A DNA stretch of 20,335 nt, from positions 1 through 20,335 of IMG/VR virus record IMGVR_UViG_3300031999_000243; one strand, written 5' to 3'. Every line of letters starts with the position of its first letter. Position 1 is the first letter of the stretch. The position numbers and the translations under genes are program-made. The stretch is from a virus. Positions 1 through 6,534 of this stretch are shown here, in pieces. Below the pieces are notes generated by a model. The model saw only the letters and a list, made by a program, of their open reading frames with translations. It searched no databases and had not been told where the DNA came from.

Positions 1-104
1 AACAAAGCGTGGAGCGGACGGGTGAAGAGTCGGACGAAAATTAGTGTCTTGCGTGGCGGCGGTTCTGGTTCAATCCACCCGCCGCTCACGCAAACCGTTG
101 GAAG
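1..104 (+). other. attC-like integron recombination site (left end cut by window)
   Basis: The window opens with AAC (1-3), the inner end of an R''-type box, and GTTGGAA lies at 97-103 as the matching R' box (family pattern GTTRRRY, last base off). Between them, GCGTGGAGCGGACGGGTG (7-24) pairs perfectly over 16 bp with CACCCGCCGCTCACGC (76-91), leaving only G12 and A18 bulged. AAA (4-6) faces AAACC (92-96) as an unpaired spacer. An imperfect stem with extrahelical bases and an unpaired central spacer is the known folded form of attC sites. Bases 50-62 can also pair with 79-92, so an ordinary hairpin is the alternative. The rest of R'' is outside the window. Confidence 0.5.
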
Positions 105-110
105 GCTCTT

Positions 111-404
111 GTGAATAGTTTTGTCACCATCACAGAAATTCAGGATCACGGAAATTTGAAATATATCCGAACCAAACTTGAGTTATTCAAGTTGGAGTTT
201 GGTGCTATTGATGGTAAAGATATTTGGCGATTGTTTGAAGCGTCCTACCATAGTCACCGCTTCAATCGTCCTGTTGTCGCAAAAGTTCAGCGTCCGAGAT
301 GGAAGCGCATTGCAATCTTTGAAAGCCTTCCAACATTGCGTGAAGGCGGACGTGTGCCACTCATGGCAGACGATGGTTCTTTTCCAAAATCGGGTAGGTT
401 GTAG
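111..404 (+). CDS. hypothetical small protein, possible integron cassette ORF
   Basis: This 97-residue ORF starts with GTG, 12 bases after the presumed cassette boundary, and GGAAGG (100-105) is a well-placed ribosome site. I recognise no family. The first two thirds are charged and hydrophilic (a KYIRTKLELFKLEFG stretch, then a DIWRLFEASYHSHRF stretch), with no membrane segment. The last third is encoded by the left part of the second attC-like site (327-404), so that tail may be incidental. Cassette ORFs often run into attC. The base composition is more AT-rich than the phage genes to the right. It could be a non-coding or degraded cassette. Confidence 0.4.
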   Translation: MNSFVTITEIQDHGNLKYIRTKLELFKLEFGAIDGKDIWRLFEASYHSHRFNRPVVAKVQRPRWKRIAIFESLPTLREGGRVPLMADDGSFPKSGRL

Positions 405-435
405 GCGCATACGCGGGTTACGCAAACCGTCGGCT
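327..435 (+). other. second, weaker attC-like site
   Basis: CTTCCAAC (327-334) is the exact reverse complement of GTTGGAAG (97-104), which straddles the start of the preceding segment. That is the relation expected between the R'' box of a cassette and its own leading edge. The inner arm 338-358 (starting GCGTGAAGGCGG) pairs imperfectly with 404-423 (ending GGGTTACGC), and the AAACC spacer (424-428) is shared with the first site. The R' core reads GTCGGCT (429-435) rather than GTTRRRY, so this site is degenerate or has been altered. The shared string ACGCAAACCGTYGG links the two sites. Confidence 0.38.
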
Positions 436-457
436 GACGCTTCAATAACAGGATGTA

Positions 458-1936
458 ATGGCAAAAAAGAAGTCTTTTATCACACTAACTGATCAGTTCT
501 GTGGAGCAGGCGGTAGCTCTATTGGAGCAACTATGGCAGGCGCAGAAGTCAGGCTCGCAATGAACCATTGGAAGCTGGCTATTGAAACGCACAATACCAA
601 CTTCCCAAATGTCTCTCATGATTGCACTGACATCTCCGCAGTAGATCCACGCCGTTACCCTTCCACAGATATTCTGATTACCAGCCCTGAGTGTACAAAT
701 CATTCATTGGCCAAGGGAAAGAAAAGACGCTCTTATGAGAATGATCTATTTGGGAATGTTCTTGTAGATCCTGCAGAGGAAAGAAGCCGCGCAACGATGT
801 GGGATGTCCCGCGCTTCGCAGAATTTCACGATTACAACATTATTGTCACAGAGAATGTTGTGGATGCCGCAAAGTGGGTCATGTGGGATGCCTGGCTTAG
901 CGCCATGGACGCTCTTGGCTATGACCATGAGGTTGTTTATTACAACTCAATGTTTGCCTGGCCTACACCCCAAAGCCGTGACAGGCTGTATGTCGTTTTC
1001 TGGAAGAAAGGCAATCGCAAGCCAGATCTGGAATTTCGTCCACTGGCTCATTGCCCAAACTGCCTGAAAGACACCCAGGCAATACAAACATGGAAAAAAA
1101 GAACCAAGTGGGGACGATACAAAAGACAGTATTTTTACCGATGTCCTTCTTGTCACCAGGAAGTAACTCCATATTACTACGCCGCCTTCAATGCCATCGA
1201 TTTCAGCATCCCATCCATAAGGATTGGTGATCGACCTGAAAGTGATCGCCTGGTCCCAAAAACCATTGAACGCATTCAATATGGACTGGATACCTATGGA
1301 CGAGATCCGCTGATCGTGACGGGAAGATATACAAGTGGGATTGGATGCCGAGTCAAAAATTCTACGGTAGAGCTTATTCCCACACAACCAGGTGATGCTA
1401 GTCATGCTGTTTTGATGCCGTGGATTATTGATAAGGCACATTCTACAGGGGTAGCAAAAACTCGTGTTCGTAGAAGTGATGAACCAATGCCCACTCAGAC
1501 TGCAGTTCAAACTTTAGGTGTTGTTTCAGCCTTCTTAAGTAAGACCTATGGAGGCGGAGCAAACCCTAAATATATGGGTGTTGGATTACATCAACCCACT
1601 GGAACCATCACCACTCAGGACCATCATGCCTTATTGGAATCAAAGGCATTCATATCCTATTACTACAAAACAAAGCAGGCCAGTGGAATGAATGAACCGG
1701 TCAATACCATGACTGCTGTTGAGAAGACTTCTCTTATTCAATTCCTTGATAGTCTAAAGGTTGAGGATCTATATTATCGAATGCTACATCCCAAAGAGAT
1801 CGGCAAAGCTATGGCCTTCTCCGATACATATATTGTCCTTGGCAATGGCAGGCAGCAAGTCAGGCAGTATGGCAATGCTGTCACTCCACCTGTAATGAAG
1901 ATGCTTATTGAACGCTGCATGGCTACCTTTCAATGA
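458..1936 (+). CDS. DNA (cytosine-5-)-methyltransferase
   Basis: This 492-residue protein has the ordered motifs of C5-cytosine methyltransferases, which transfer a methyl group from S-adenosylmethionine to cytosine in DNA. Motif I is FCGAGGS (14-20). Motif IV is SPECTNHS with the nucleophile C79. Motif VI is ENV (132-134), motif VIII is QSRDR (172-176), motif IX resembles YRMLHPKEIG (about 442), and motif X is GNAVTPP (472-478). A CPNC/CPSC pair (199-202 and 229-232) forms a probable zinc knuckle in or before the target-recognition region. The usual PPC of motif IV is PEC here. The start has an AGGA ribosome site at about 450. No restriction endonuclease is adjacent, so it looks like an orphan enzyme that could protect the element's DNA. 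Gene composition is more AT-rich than the downstream phage genes. Confidence 0.9.
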   Translation: MAKKKSFITLTDQFCGAGGSSIGATMAGAEVRLAMNHWKLAIETHNTNFPNVSHDCTDISAVDPRRYPSTDILITSPECTNHSLAKGKKRRSYENDLFGNVLVDPAEERSRATMWDVPRFAEFHDYNIIVTENVVDAAKWVMWDAWLSAMDALGYDHEVVYYNSMFAWPTPQSRDRLYVVFWKKGNRKPDLEFRPLAHCPNCLKDTQAIQTWKKRTKWGRYKRQYFYRCPSCHQEVTPYYYAAFNAIDFSIPSIRIGDRPESDRLVPKTIERIQYGLDTYGRDPLIVTGRYTSGIGCRVKNSTVELIPTQPGDASHAVLMPWIIDKAHSTGVAKTRVRRSDEPMPTQTAVQTLGVVSAFLSKTYGGGANPKYMGVGLHQPTGTITTQDHHALLESKAFISYYYKTKQASGMNEPVNTMTAVEKTSLIQFLDSLKVEDLYYRMLHPKEIGKAMAFSDTYIVLGNGRQQVRQYGNAVTPPVMKMLIERCMATFQ

Positions 1937-2328
1937 GCACTTGAAATAGCCCCTTCAAGAATGCCCATTGAGAAATGCCAGGTCAGTTTATCCACCCAGC
2001 CTGGCGTGCCATGCTCAGCGCGCGTCCCTACTATTTAGCAGTAGAAGTAAAAATCCCAAAGTTCACTTGCGCATGTGCCTACGGGCGTCCATGCTCACAG
2101 AAAATGCGGCTCATGTCAGAGAAGGAGTGTTATGCGACATAAAGGGCAGGATCATGGTCAATACTAGCGGTTAGATTGGGTTGTAAGGCATTCAGTATTT
2201 GTCGCATAAGGTTGAAGGGGAGGGGGGTGGGGGTGTTAGGTGATTTGTTTTCAAGATTGCGGGTAGGCTGGTGGCGGCATTGCCCGAGTAGTTATAAAAA
2301 TTCTGCAAAAACGCTGGAGAAATAGTTC
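1937..2328. other. gene-free stretch between methyltransferase and replication module
   Basis: I see no convincing gene in these 392 bases. A short open frame at 1968-2174 lacks a ribosome site and family features. The stretch holds two similar strings around CGTSCATGCTCA (about 2005 and 2088), the inverted repeat at 2130-2209 and a GTTAGAT string at 2170 that matches the GTTRRRY pattern, though no partner AAC box was found. A G-rich run lies at 2217-2240. The ribosome site for the primase gene is GGAG at 2316-2319. No third full attC fold was found here. Confidence 0.5.
2130..2209. repeat. 10 bp inverted repeat TTATGCGACA / TGTCGCATAA
   Basis: TTATGCGACA at 2130-2139 is exactly repeated in inverted form as TGTCGCATAA at 2200-2209, with 60 bases between. 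The left copy extends into TTATGCGACATAA, whose TTATG and CATAA ends are themselves palindromic. This looks like a protein-binding or recombinase site, but no recombinase gene is in the window. Confidence 0.5.
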
Positions 2329-3531
2329 ATGGAACATTTTGAGGATTTTGTTGAGAAAGTTCGGGATGCAAACCCAATTGAAGATGTGATCCCTGCGATG
2401 GGGTTCCCGCTGAGGGTGCGAGGCTCGCGCGCGGACGGTGATCGGGACGATTGCAATACTTTGAAGGTGTTGATCAACATGCAACATGCCTGGTGGTATG
2501 GGGACAACTGGCATGGCGATGTGTTTGCCTTCATGCAAAAGGTGAAAGGCTGTGACTTCATGCAGGCGTTGGAATTCCTGGCGGACCGCGCGGCGATTCG
2601 GATGCCTGAGTTCAAGAAAGAGGATGCGAGTGAGGTTCAAAAACGGGCTGCTACTGCGGGGGCGTTTGTGGTGGCTGCGGGCGTTTTTCAGCGGTGGCTG
2701 ATGGGGGATGAGGATGCGGCGATCAAGGCGGATGCCGAGGCGTTGGCTTATGTGCGGGGGCGGGGCTGGACTGATGATACGACGCGGGTGGCGATGATCG
2801 GTTTTTCAGGGCGGAAGGCGGCGTGGCAGGTAAAGGATATGCAAGCTGAGTTCTCCATGTTCGGCATTGACCCGCTTTCTCCTGCTGCTGTGGCGGTGTT
2901 GGGGTTCGAGGAGGATCCTTCGACAGGCTCAGGACAAAGCGTGATGGCATGGGCGAGCAAACATGAGCTGATTGAGCACCCCGATTTCGATATGGAGTGG
3001 ATCTCGAAGGGGAAGATCAGCGGGTTGATGAGCACGCCAGGCATTATTTACAGCCACCAACGATTCGGGAAGGTGGATTATTTGAGCCGAAGACAACTGC
3101 CAGGGCATGATGTTTTCACGGATTTCAAGACCAAAAAGGAACGACCATGGAAGAGTTACAACCCACATAAGTGCCTGGCAGGACCGAAACAGGTCTATTA
3201 CAACTTCGCTTATGACGCGGGAAAGGCGTGTGTGTTGTGCGAGGGACAGGGAGATGCCGTGACGTGGGGGCAATTGGGTTACGGTTCGGCGGCGCTGCTG
3301 GGGATGTTCTCAGATTTCGAGAGGAAGACGGCTGAAGAACAGGAAACGATCCTGCGGTGGGTGAAGAAGATGTGGAAGCATGACGGTTTGTATTATGCGC
3401 CAGACGATGATGAAGCGGGGGAGAGGAATGTACGTGTAATCGGGAAAGTGTTCGGGCCGAAGATCCAGATCGTGCGGATGACCAGGCTGATGCCGCGGAA
3501 AGATGCGTCTGTTGAGGTGGAAAATGCCTAG
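2329..3531 (+). CDS. TOPRIM DNA primase with degenerate zinc domain
   Basis: This 400-residue protein has the layout of a phage DnaG-type primase, which makes RNA primers for DNA replication. The N-terminal 90 residues follow the CHC2 zinc-domain pattern (PIEDVIPAMG at 16-25, WHGDVFAFMQ at 61-70, ALEFLADRAAI at 80-90). The cysteine and histidine ligands are absent, with DRDD and YGDN-like residues in their place. The TOPRIM domain carries the catalytic Glu in CEGQGDA (E305) and the acidic cluster PDDDEAG (359-364), followed by a MPRKD motif near the end. No helicase domain is fused; the next gene probably supplies that function. GGAG lies 9 bases before ATG. Residues 197-204 are encoded by an inserted dispersed repeat. 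Confidence 0.78.
   Translation: MEHFEDFVEKVRDANPIEDVIPAMGFPLRVRGSRADGDRDDCNTLKVLINMQHAWWYGDNWHGDVFAFMQKVKGCDFMQALEFLADRAAIRMPEFKKEDASEVQKRAATAGAFVVAAGVFQRWLMGDEDAAIKADAEALAYVRGRGWTDDTTRVAMIGFSGRKAAWQVKDMQAEFSMFGIDPLSPAAVAVLGFEEDPSTGSGQSVMAWASKHELIEHPDFDMEWISKGKISGLMSTPGIIYSHQRFGKVDYLSRRQLPGHDVFTDFKTKKERPWKSYNPHKCLAGPKQVYYNFAYDAGKACVLCEGQGDAVTWGQLGYGSAALLGMFSDFERKTAEEQETILRWVKKMWKHDGLYYAPDDDEAGERNVRVIGKVFGPKIQIVRMTRLMPRKDASVEVENA
2917..2940. repeat. dispersed repeat inside primase gene
   Basis: The string CCTTCGACAGGCTCAGGACA followed by AAGC resembles a short repeat known to be scattered through many bacterial genomes. It is read in frame as part of the primase (DPSTGSGQS), in a stretch between the N-terminal and TOPRIM regions. 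It does not interrupt the reading frame. Confidence 0.6.
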
Positions 3532-5431
3532 GGCGTCGAACAATGGTCATATCAAGGATGTGAATGCCCAATTGCAGGCATGGATCAAAGAAGGCGTTGC
3601 ACCTGACAAGCAAAAGGTGAAGGCTGAAAGCTGGTTGAAGGCCGCGCAACCGTTCATCGTGTATTGGGCCGAGGATATCGGGAAGATCGAAACGCTGAGC
3701 GAGAAAACAAAGGCGTTGAACGAGTTCTTCAAGAGCGGTGTTTCTGGTTTGGATGCGGATGACCGCGCAGGATATCGTGAGGTTTTATGCAATGCGCTGG
3801 GCATCAAGACAACCGAATGGCGCGAGCGGACGGCTCCGATACGCGAGAAGGAACGGGACCAGAAGAGCAGGGATCGCAAGGCGAAGGGCGATGATGAAAA
3901 CTCGACCATATCCACGGGGGGATGGCTATTCGATCACCTGCTGGGGCTGGAATATGACCCCGAAGAGGATAAAACATACTTCGCGGTGCGATATCCAGAC
4001 GGTCATGTGGAAGACCACGTTCAACGGCTTGAGATCGAGAAGAGAATTTTCATCCCGCAACCGCCAAACAACATCATCCGCAAAAGGATCCTGCTGCTGC
4101 CTTCGGAAATGACCGAGTTGAAGACGGAAGAGGAATTGTTATTTGCGACGCGCGCACATAATTACAAGTATTTCGATTGCGGAAGCGATGAAACGCTGGA
4201 GCATTTGTTGATGATCTATCCGCTCTACAGCTACATGGCCAGCCAGTTCCGAACGGTTCCTTATCTGCGGGCGTTGGGAGATTATGGGACGGGAAAGACG
4301 CGGATGCTGGAGACGATCGGGCCGTTGTGCTACCAGTCGATCATGACGAATGCAGGTTCATCGGCGAGCGCACTATTCAGAATTCTGGACCTATACCAAA
4401 ACAGCACGCTTGTTCTGGATGAGGCGGATTTCAAGGACAGCTCCGAGGCTTCGATGATCGGTAAGATCTTGAACGGCGGCAACCGCAAGGGGACGGCGAT
4501 CTTGAAGAGCGAGAAGAATGCGATGGGGAACTTCGATGCCGAAGGTTATACGGTGTTCGGGCCGAAGATCATCGGGATGCGCAAGGATTTCGACGATGCG
4601 GCGACCACAAGCCGATGTATCACGAAAGAAATGTTGCCTATCCAACCACATCCGCGGATCTCGCCCGAGCTGCCACCCTTGCAGATCTATGAGAACGCCT
4701 GTTTGAAGATCCGCAATGCGCTGTTTACGTACATGATGCACAACCTGCAGAGGGATTGCGACGTGAGCTTCGAGGGGATGAGCGGTGCAATCGATGAGCG
4801 GACAAAGCAGATCACGGTATCCCTGCTGACCGTGATGAAGAGCGAGCGCGGCAAAGAAATGGTGATGGAATATATGCGGCTCGTGACCGAGGAACGCAAG
4901 GGCGACCGCTATGAAATGTTCACGGCGCGCGTTTTGGAAGGCATCATTTTGGCGTGGGCGTGGGGGCCTGTGTCTGAGCGGGAAGAGGATCAGAGACGGG
5001 TGTATTTGAAGGATGTGTCGCTGGCCACCAACCTGGTTGTGGATGAACAGAATCGGCGGATGGGTGAGGCGGATGAGGAAGATGACAAGGACGGCAAGAA
5101 CAGCAGCCGAAAGATGAAGAGCCGCAAGCTGAGCACCATCTTCAAGAACTATCTGAACATCAAAACCCTGCGAGCGACGGATGGGATGCCTGAATATAAG
5201 GGGACGAAGTTCATCAACCTGGCGGACCCTGACATGCTAATGCGGGTGAAAGGGCTGTGCGAGCGGTGGGGGGTGGAGTGGCGTGAATCGGGAAGTTTGG
5301 CAGATAGCGTGGCGGTTGTTGAGGAATTTGAGTGGATGCGGAAGCCTGTGGTGAAGATGATCGAGTTTGGGAAGTCATCTGAAGCGACAAATGAGCTGCG
5401 GAAGGCTTGGAATGGAGAAGGAAATGGATAA
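3524..5431 (+). CDS. ATPase / putative replicative helicase
   Basis: This protein of about 635 residues carries a Walker A loop GDYGTGKT (252-259), a Walker B LVLDEAD (296-302) and a downstream TTSR (361-364) that could hold an arginine finger. This is the arrangement of phage and plasmid helicases paired with primases. The first 120 residues are charged and may be a linker or partner-binding region. The C-terminal part has no recognised domain. I chose ATG 3524 because GAGGTGG (3514-3520) precedes it and it overlaps the primase stop by 8 bases, implying coupling. An in-frame ATG at 3503 would add seven residues but has a poor ribosome site. The likely job is unwinding DNA with the upstream primase. 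The exact family is not certain. Confidence 0.7.
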   Translation: MPRASNNGHIKDVNAQLQAWIKEGVAPDKQKVKAESWLKAAQPFIVYWAEDIGKIETLSEKTKALNEFFKSGVSGLDADDRAGYREVLCNALGIKTTEWRERTAPIREKERDQKSRDRKAKGDDENSTISTGGWLFDHLLGLEYDPEEDKTYFAVRYPDGHVEDHVQRLEIEKRIFIPQPPNNIIRKRILLLPSEMTELKTEEELLFATRAHNYKYFDCGSDETLEHLLMIYPLYSYMASQFRTVPYLRALGDYGTGKTRMLETIGPLCYQSIMTNAGSSASALFRILDLYQNSTLVLDEADFKDSSEASMIGKILNGGNRKGTAILKSEKNAMGNFDAEGYTVFGPKIIGMRKDFDDAATTSRCITKEMLPIQPHPRISPELPPLQIYENACLKIRNALFTYMMHNLQRDCDVSFEGMSGAIDERTKQITVSLLTVMKSERGKEMVMEYMRLVTEERKGDRYEMFTARVLEGIILAWAWGPVSEREEDQRRVYLKDVSLATNLVVDEQNRRMGEADEEDDKDGKNSSRKMKSRKLSTIFKNYLNIKTLRATDGMPEYKGTKFINLADPDMLMRVKGLCERWGVEWRESGSLADSVAVVEEFEWMRKPVVKMIEFGKSSEATNELRKAWNGEGNG

Positions 5432-5436
5432 ATTTT

Positions 5437-5495
5437 CCCCCTTCGGCTTCGCCACTTCCCCCAAATGCGGGGAAAACACCCGAATTTGGGGGAAG
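5437..5495. repeat. dispersed C/G-rich hairpin repeat
   Basis: A CCCCCTTCGG head is followed by CTTCCCCCAAAT and, after a short variable loop, AATTTGGGGGAAG. The C-rich and G-rich arms pair. It lies directly after the helicase stop and starts the gene-free control region. Confidence 0.75.
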
Positions 5496-5507
5496 AATGC
5501 CCCTGCG

Positions 5508-5690
5508 GTGAGGGTGAGTGAGGATAAAATGCCAATTCTGCCATGTATGAATAATAAAAATTTTTATTTTATTGTGTCTCCAAACCCCCAAAAGATGCTC
5601 ACTCACCCTCACCGTCTTTTTTGGGATGGTTTTTGGATGAAAAAAGACCATAAAAACGATGATTATACGCAAAAAGTGAGGGTGAGTGAG
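5508..5690. repeat. three 15 bp iterons GTGAGGGTGAGTGAG
   Basis: Exact copies of GTGAGGGTGAGTGAG lie at 5508-5522 (+), 5598-5612 (reverse complement) and 5676-5690 (+). The first two share one more flanking G. Each unit is built of GTGAG steps. They are unlike the C/G hairpin repeats and occur nowhere else that I saw in the window. Confidence 0.8.
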
Positions 5691-5747
5691 CGTTCAATAA
5701 TAACAGTATATATATATATTGCTTTTTTTGAGACTTTGAGACGTGCG

Positions 5748-5796
5748 GTGAACGTTGCAACGGTTACAACGTTCACTAGTGAACGTTAACGTTCAC
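5748..5796. promoter_or_regulatory. array of four GTGAACGTT half-sites
   Basis: GTGAACGTT occurs at 5748-5756 (+), 5768-5776 (-), 5779-5787 (+) and 5788-5796 (-). The first pair forms a 10 bp perfect dyad, GTGAACGTTG / CAACGTTCAC. The second and third form the 20 bp palindrome AACGTTCACTAGTGAACGTT. This is the form of an operator or initiator-binding cluster. The protein that binds is unknown. Confidence 0.7.
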
Positions 5797-5797
5797 T

Positions 5798-5810
5798 GTT
5801 GTCAGACAAC
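5798..5810. promoter_or_regulatory. palindrome GTTGTCAGACAAC
   Basis: Six-base arms flank a single central A, directly after the GTGAACGTT array. It is a possible second protein-binding site before the downstream operon. Confidence 0.45.
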
Positions 5811-5814
5811 TTGA

Positions 5815-5874
5815 CCCCTTCGGCCTTCGGCCACTTCCCCCAAATACGGTTGCGCCGATATTTAGGGGAAGAAG
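5815..5874. repeat. dispersed C/G-rich hairpin repeat
   Basis: GGCCTTCGGCC forms a small TTC-loop hairpin, followed by CTTCCCCCAAATA and ATATTTAGGGGAAG as pairing arms. Its 3' end lies about 15 bases before the next start codon. Confidence 0.75.
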
Positions 5875-5889
5875 AAATGGAGATTTGAT

Positions 5890-6132
5890 ATGGATAATGA
5901 AAAATTGACAGATCGTGGCACATCATTAGCGATTAGGCAGTTTTGCGCGGCGGCGTTTGGGTGGGTGAAGCCGCATAGTCCCAGCCAGCCGTGGAGGGTG
6001 GTGCGTGTAACGTGGGAGGAGCGGTATTGCATGGGATGTTTTGATGTGCGGAAGTTCGATGTGATCGAGGGTGAGGGGGGGCGGTCTTTGGCGGTTTGCA
6101 GGGTGTGCGGGGAGGAGGTGCGGTGTGGATAA
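5890..6132 (+). CDS. small CxxC (zinc-ribbon-like) hypothetical protein
   Basis: This 80-residue protein has a CMGC pair (about 48-51) and a CRVC pair (about 71-74) followed by a final cysteine. The spacing suits a small zinc ribbon that could bind nucleic acid or protein. There is no membrane segment. GGAG (5879-5882) precedes ATG by 7 bases. It is the first gene after the candidate origin and overlaps the next start by 8 bases. I do not recognise its family and give no function. Confidence 0.6.
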   Translation: MDNEKLTDRGTSLAIRQFCAAAFGWVKPHSPSQPWRVVRVTWEERYCMGCFDVRKFDVIEGEGGRSLAVCRVCGEEVRCG

Positions 6133-6436
6133 GGCCCCCTTCGGCTTTGCCGCTTTCCCCCAAATGCGGGAAGAGCGCCCGAATTTGGGGGAAGAAGAGA
6201 AGCATGAGGTTTTGCAGTGGTGTGTGTATGCTGGAAGGCATTTCAGGCAGGATGGATGGTTGATGTGGTTCTGGTTCCCGAACGGGTTGACTGCGACCAT
6301 TGTGGCTGGTCCGTGTACGCGGGGAATCGAGGTGGGGGTGATGGATGGGGATTGGTTGATCGATGTGTTCGAAGATCTATGCGGCGAGGATGTGATTGGT
6401 GTGCTGCGCGAAGTGATGAAGAGGAGTTTGGCATGA
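6125..6436 (+). CDS. hypothetical protein with repeat-encoded N terminus
   Basis: I chose GTG 6125 because AGGAGG (6113-6118) lies 6 bases upstream, an ideal ribosome site, and it overlaps the previous stop (GTGGATAA). The first 25 or so residues are then encoded by a dispersed hairpin repeat (6135-6195), and the conserved-looking part begins near KHEVLQW. The body is rich in aromatic residues (WLMWFWFPNG) and ends in a helical region (IDVFEDLCGEDVIGVLREVMKRS). A shorter protein beginning inside or after the repeat is possible. The stop TGA overlaps the next ATG as ATGA, showing translational coupling. Family unknown. Confidence 0.55.
   Translation: MDKAPFGFAAFPQMREERPNLGEEEKHEVLQWCVYAGRHFRQDGWLMWFWFPNGLTATIVAGPCTRGIEVGVMDGDWLIDVFEDLCGEDVIGVLREVMKRSLA
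6135..6195. repeat. dispersed hairpin repeat inside a reading frame
   Basis: CCCCCTTCGGCTTTGCCG then TTTCCCCCAAATGCGGG and CCCGAATTTGGGGGAAG form nested pairing arms. The element lies entirely within the 6125 gene and stays open in that frame. Confidence 0.72.
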
Positions 6437-6534
6437 ATAAATTGTATTTGATCACGTTGTTATTGTGTTTTGTGGCGCTGTTCTTTGGGGCCGCTGGTAG
6501 TGTTGATGGTCTTTTAGGAGGCTGGCATGTATAG
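6433..6534 (+). CDS. 33-residue single-span membrane mini-protein
   Basis: This small gene has GAGGAG (6421-6426) six bases before its ATG. It overlaps the upstream stop in ATGA and overlaps the next start by 8 bases. The protein is one hydrophobic helix (LYLITLLLCFVALFFGAAG, about residues 4-22) with a short glycine-rich tail. Placement and ribosome site argue that it is real. The role is unknown; it may be an assembly partner of the following membrane protein. Confidence 0.5.
   Translation: MNKLYLITLLLCFVALFFGAAGSVDGLLGGWHV

Larger units (their letters stand above)
5496..5814. other. candidate replication origin / control region
   Basis: No gene is supported between 5432 and 5889. The stretch directly follows the primase and helicase genes. 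In order it contains an iteron (5508-5522), a 16 bp AT-only palindrome AATAAAAATTTTTATT (5553-5568), an inverted iteron (5598-5612), a third iteron (5676-5690), a TATATATATATAT run (about 5707-5719), a cluster of four GTGAACGTT half-sites (5748-5796) and a palindrome GTTGTCAGACAAC (5798-5810). Iterons next to AT-rich DNA and replication genes are typical of plasmid and phage origins. An operator region for a transcription regulator is the main alternative. Confidence 0.55.

Noticed and set aside
61-92. tRNA-like GGTTCAATCC string near the left edge
   Set aside because: It resembles a T-loop, but the flanking bases do not form a T stem or a cloverleaf. The region is better explained by the attC-like fold.
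1968-2174. 68-residue open frame after the methyltransferase
   Set aside because: No ribosome site, no recognisable family, and composition like intergenic DNA with repeats.
5508-5690. CRISPR array
   Set aside because: Only three units, in mixed orientation and with irregular spacing (75 and 63 bases), and no cas genes. They fit iterons better.
5367-5789. 140-residue open frame across the candidate origin
   Set aside because: It overlaps the helicase end and is made of the hairpin repeat, iterons and AT-rich palindrome. No ribosome site or family pattern supports it.
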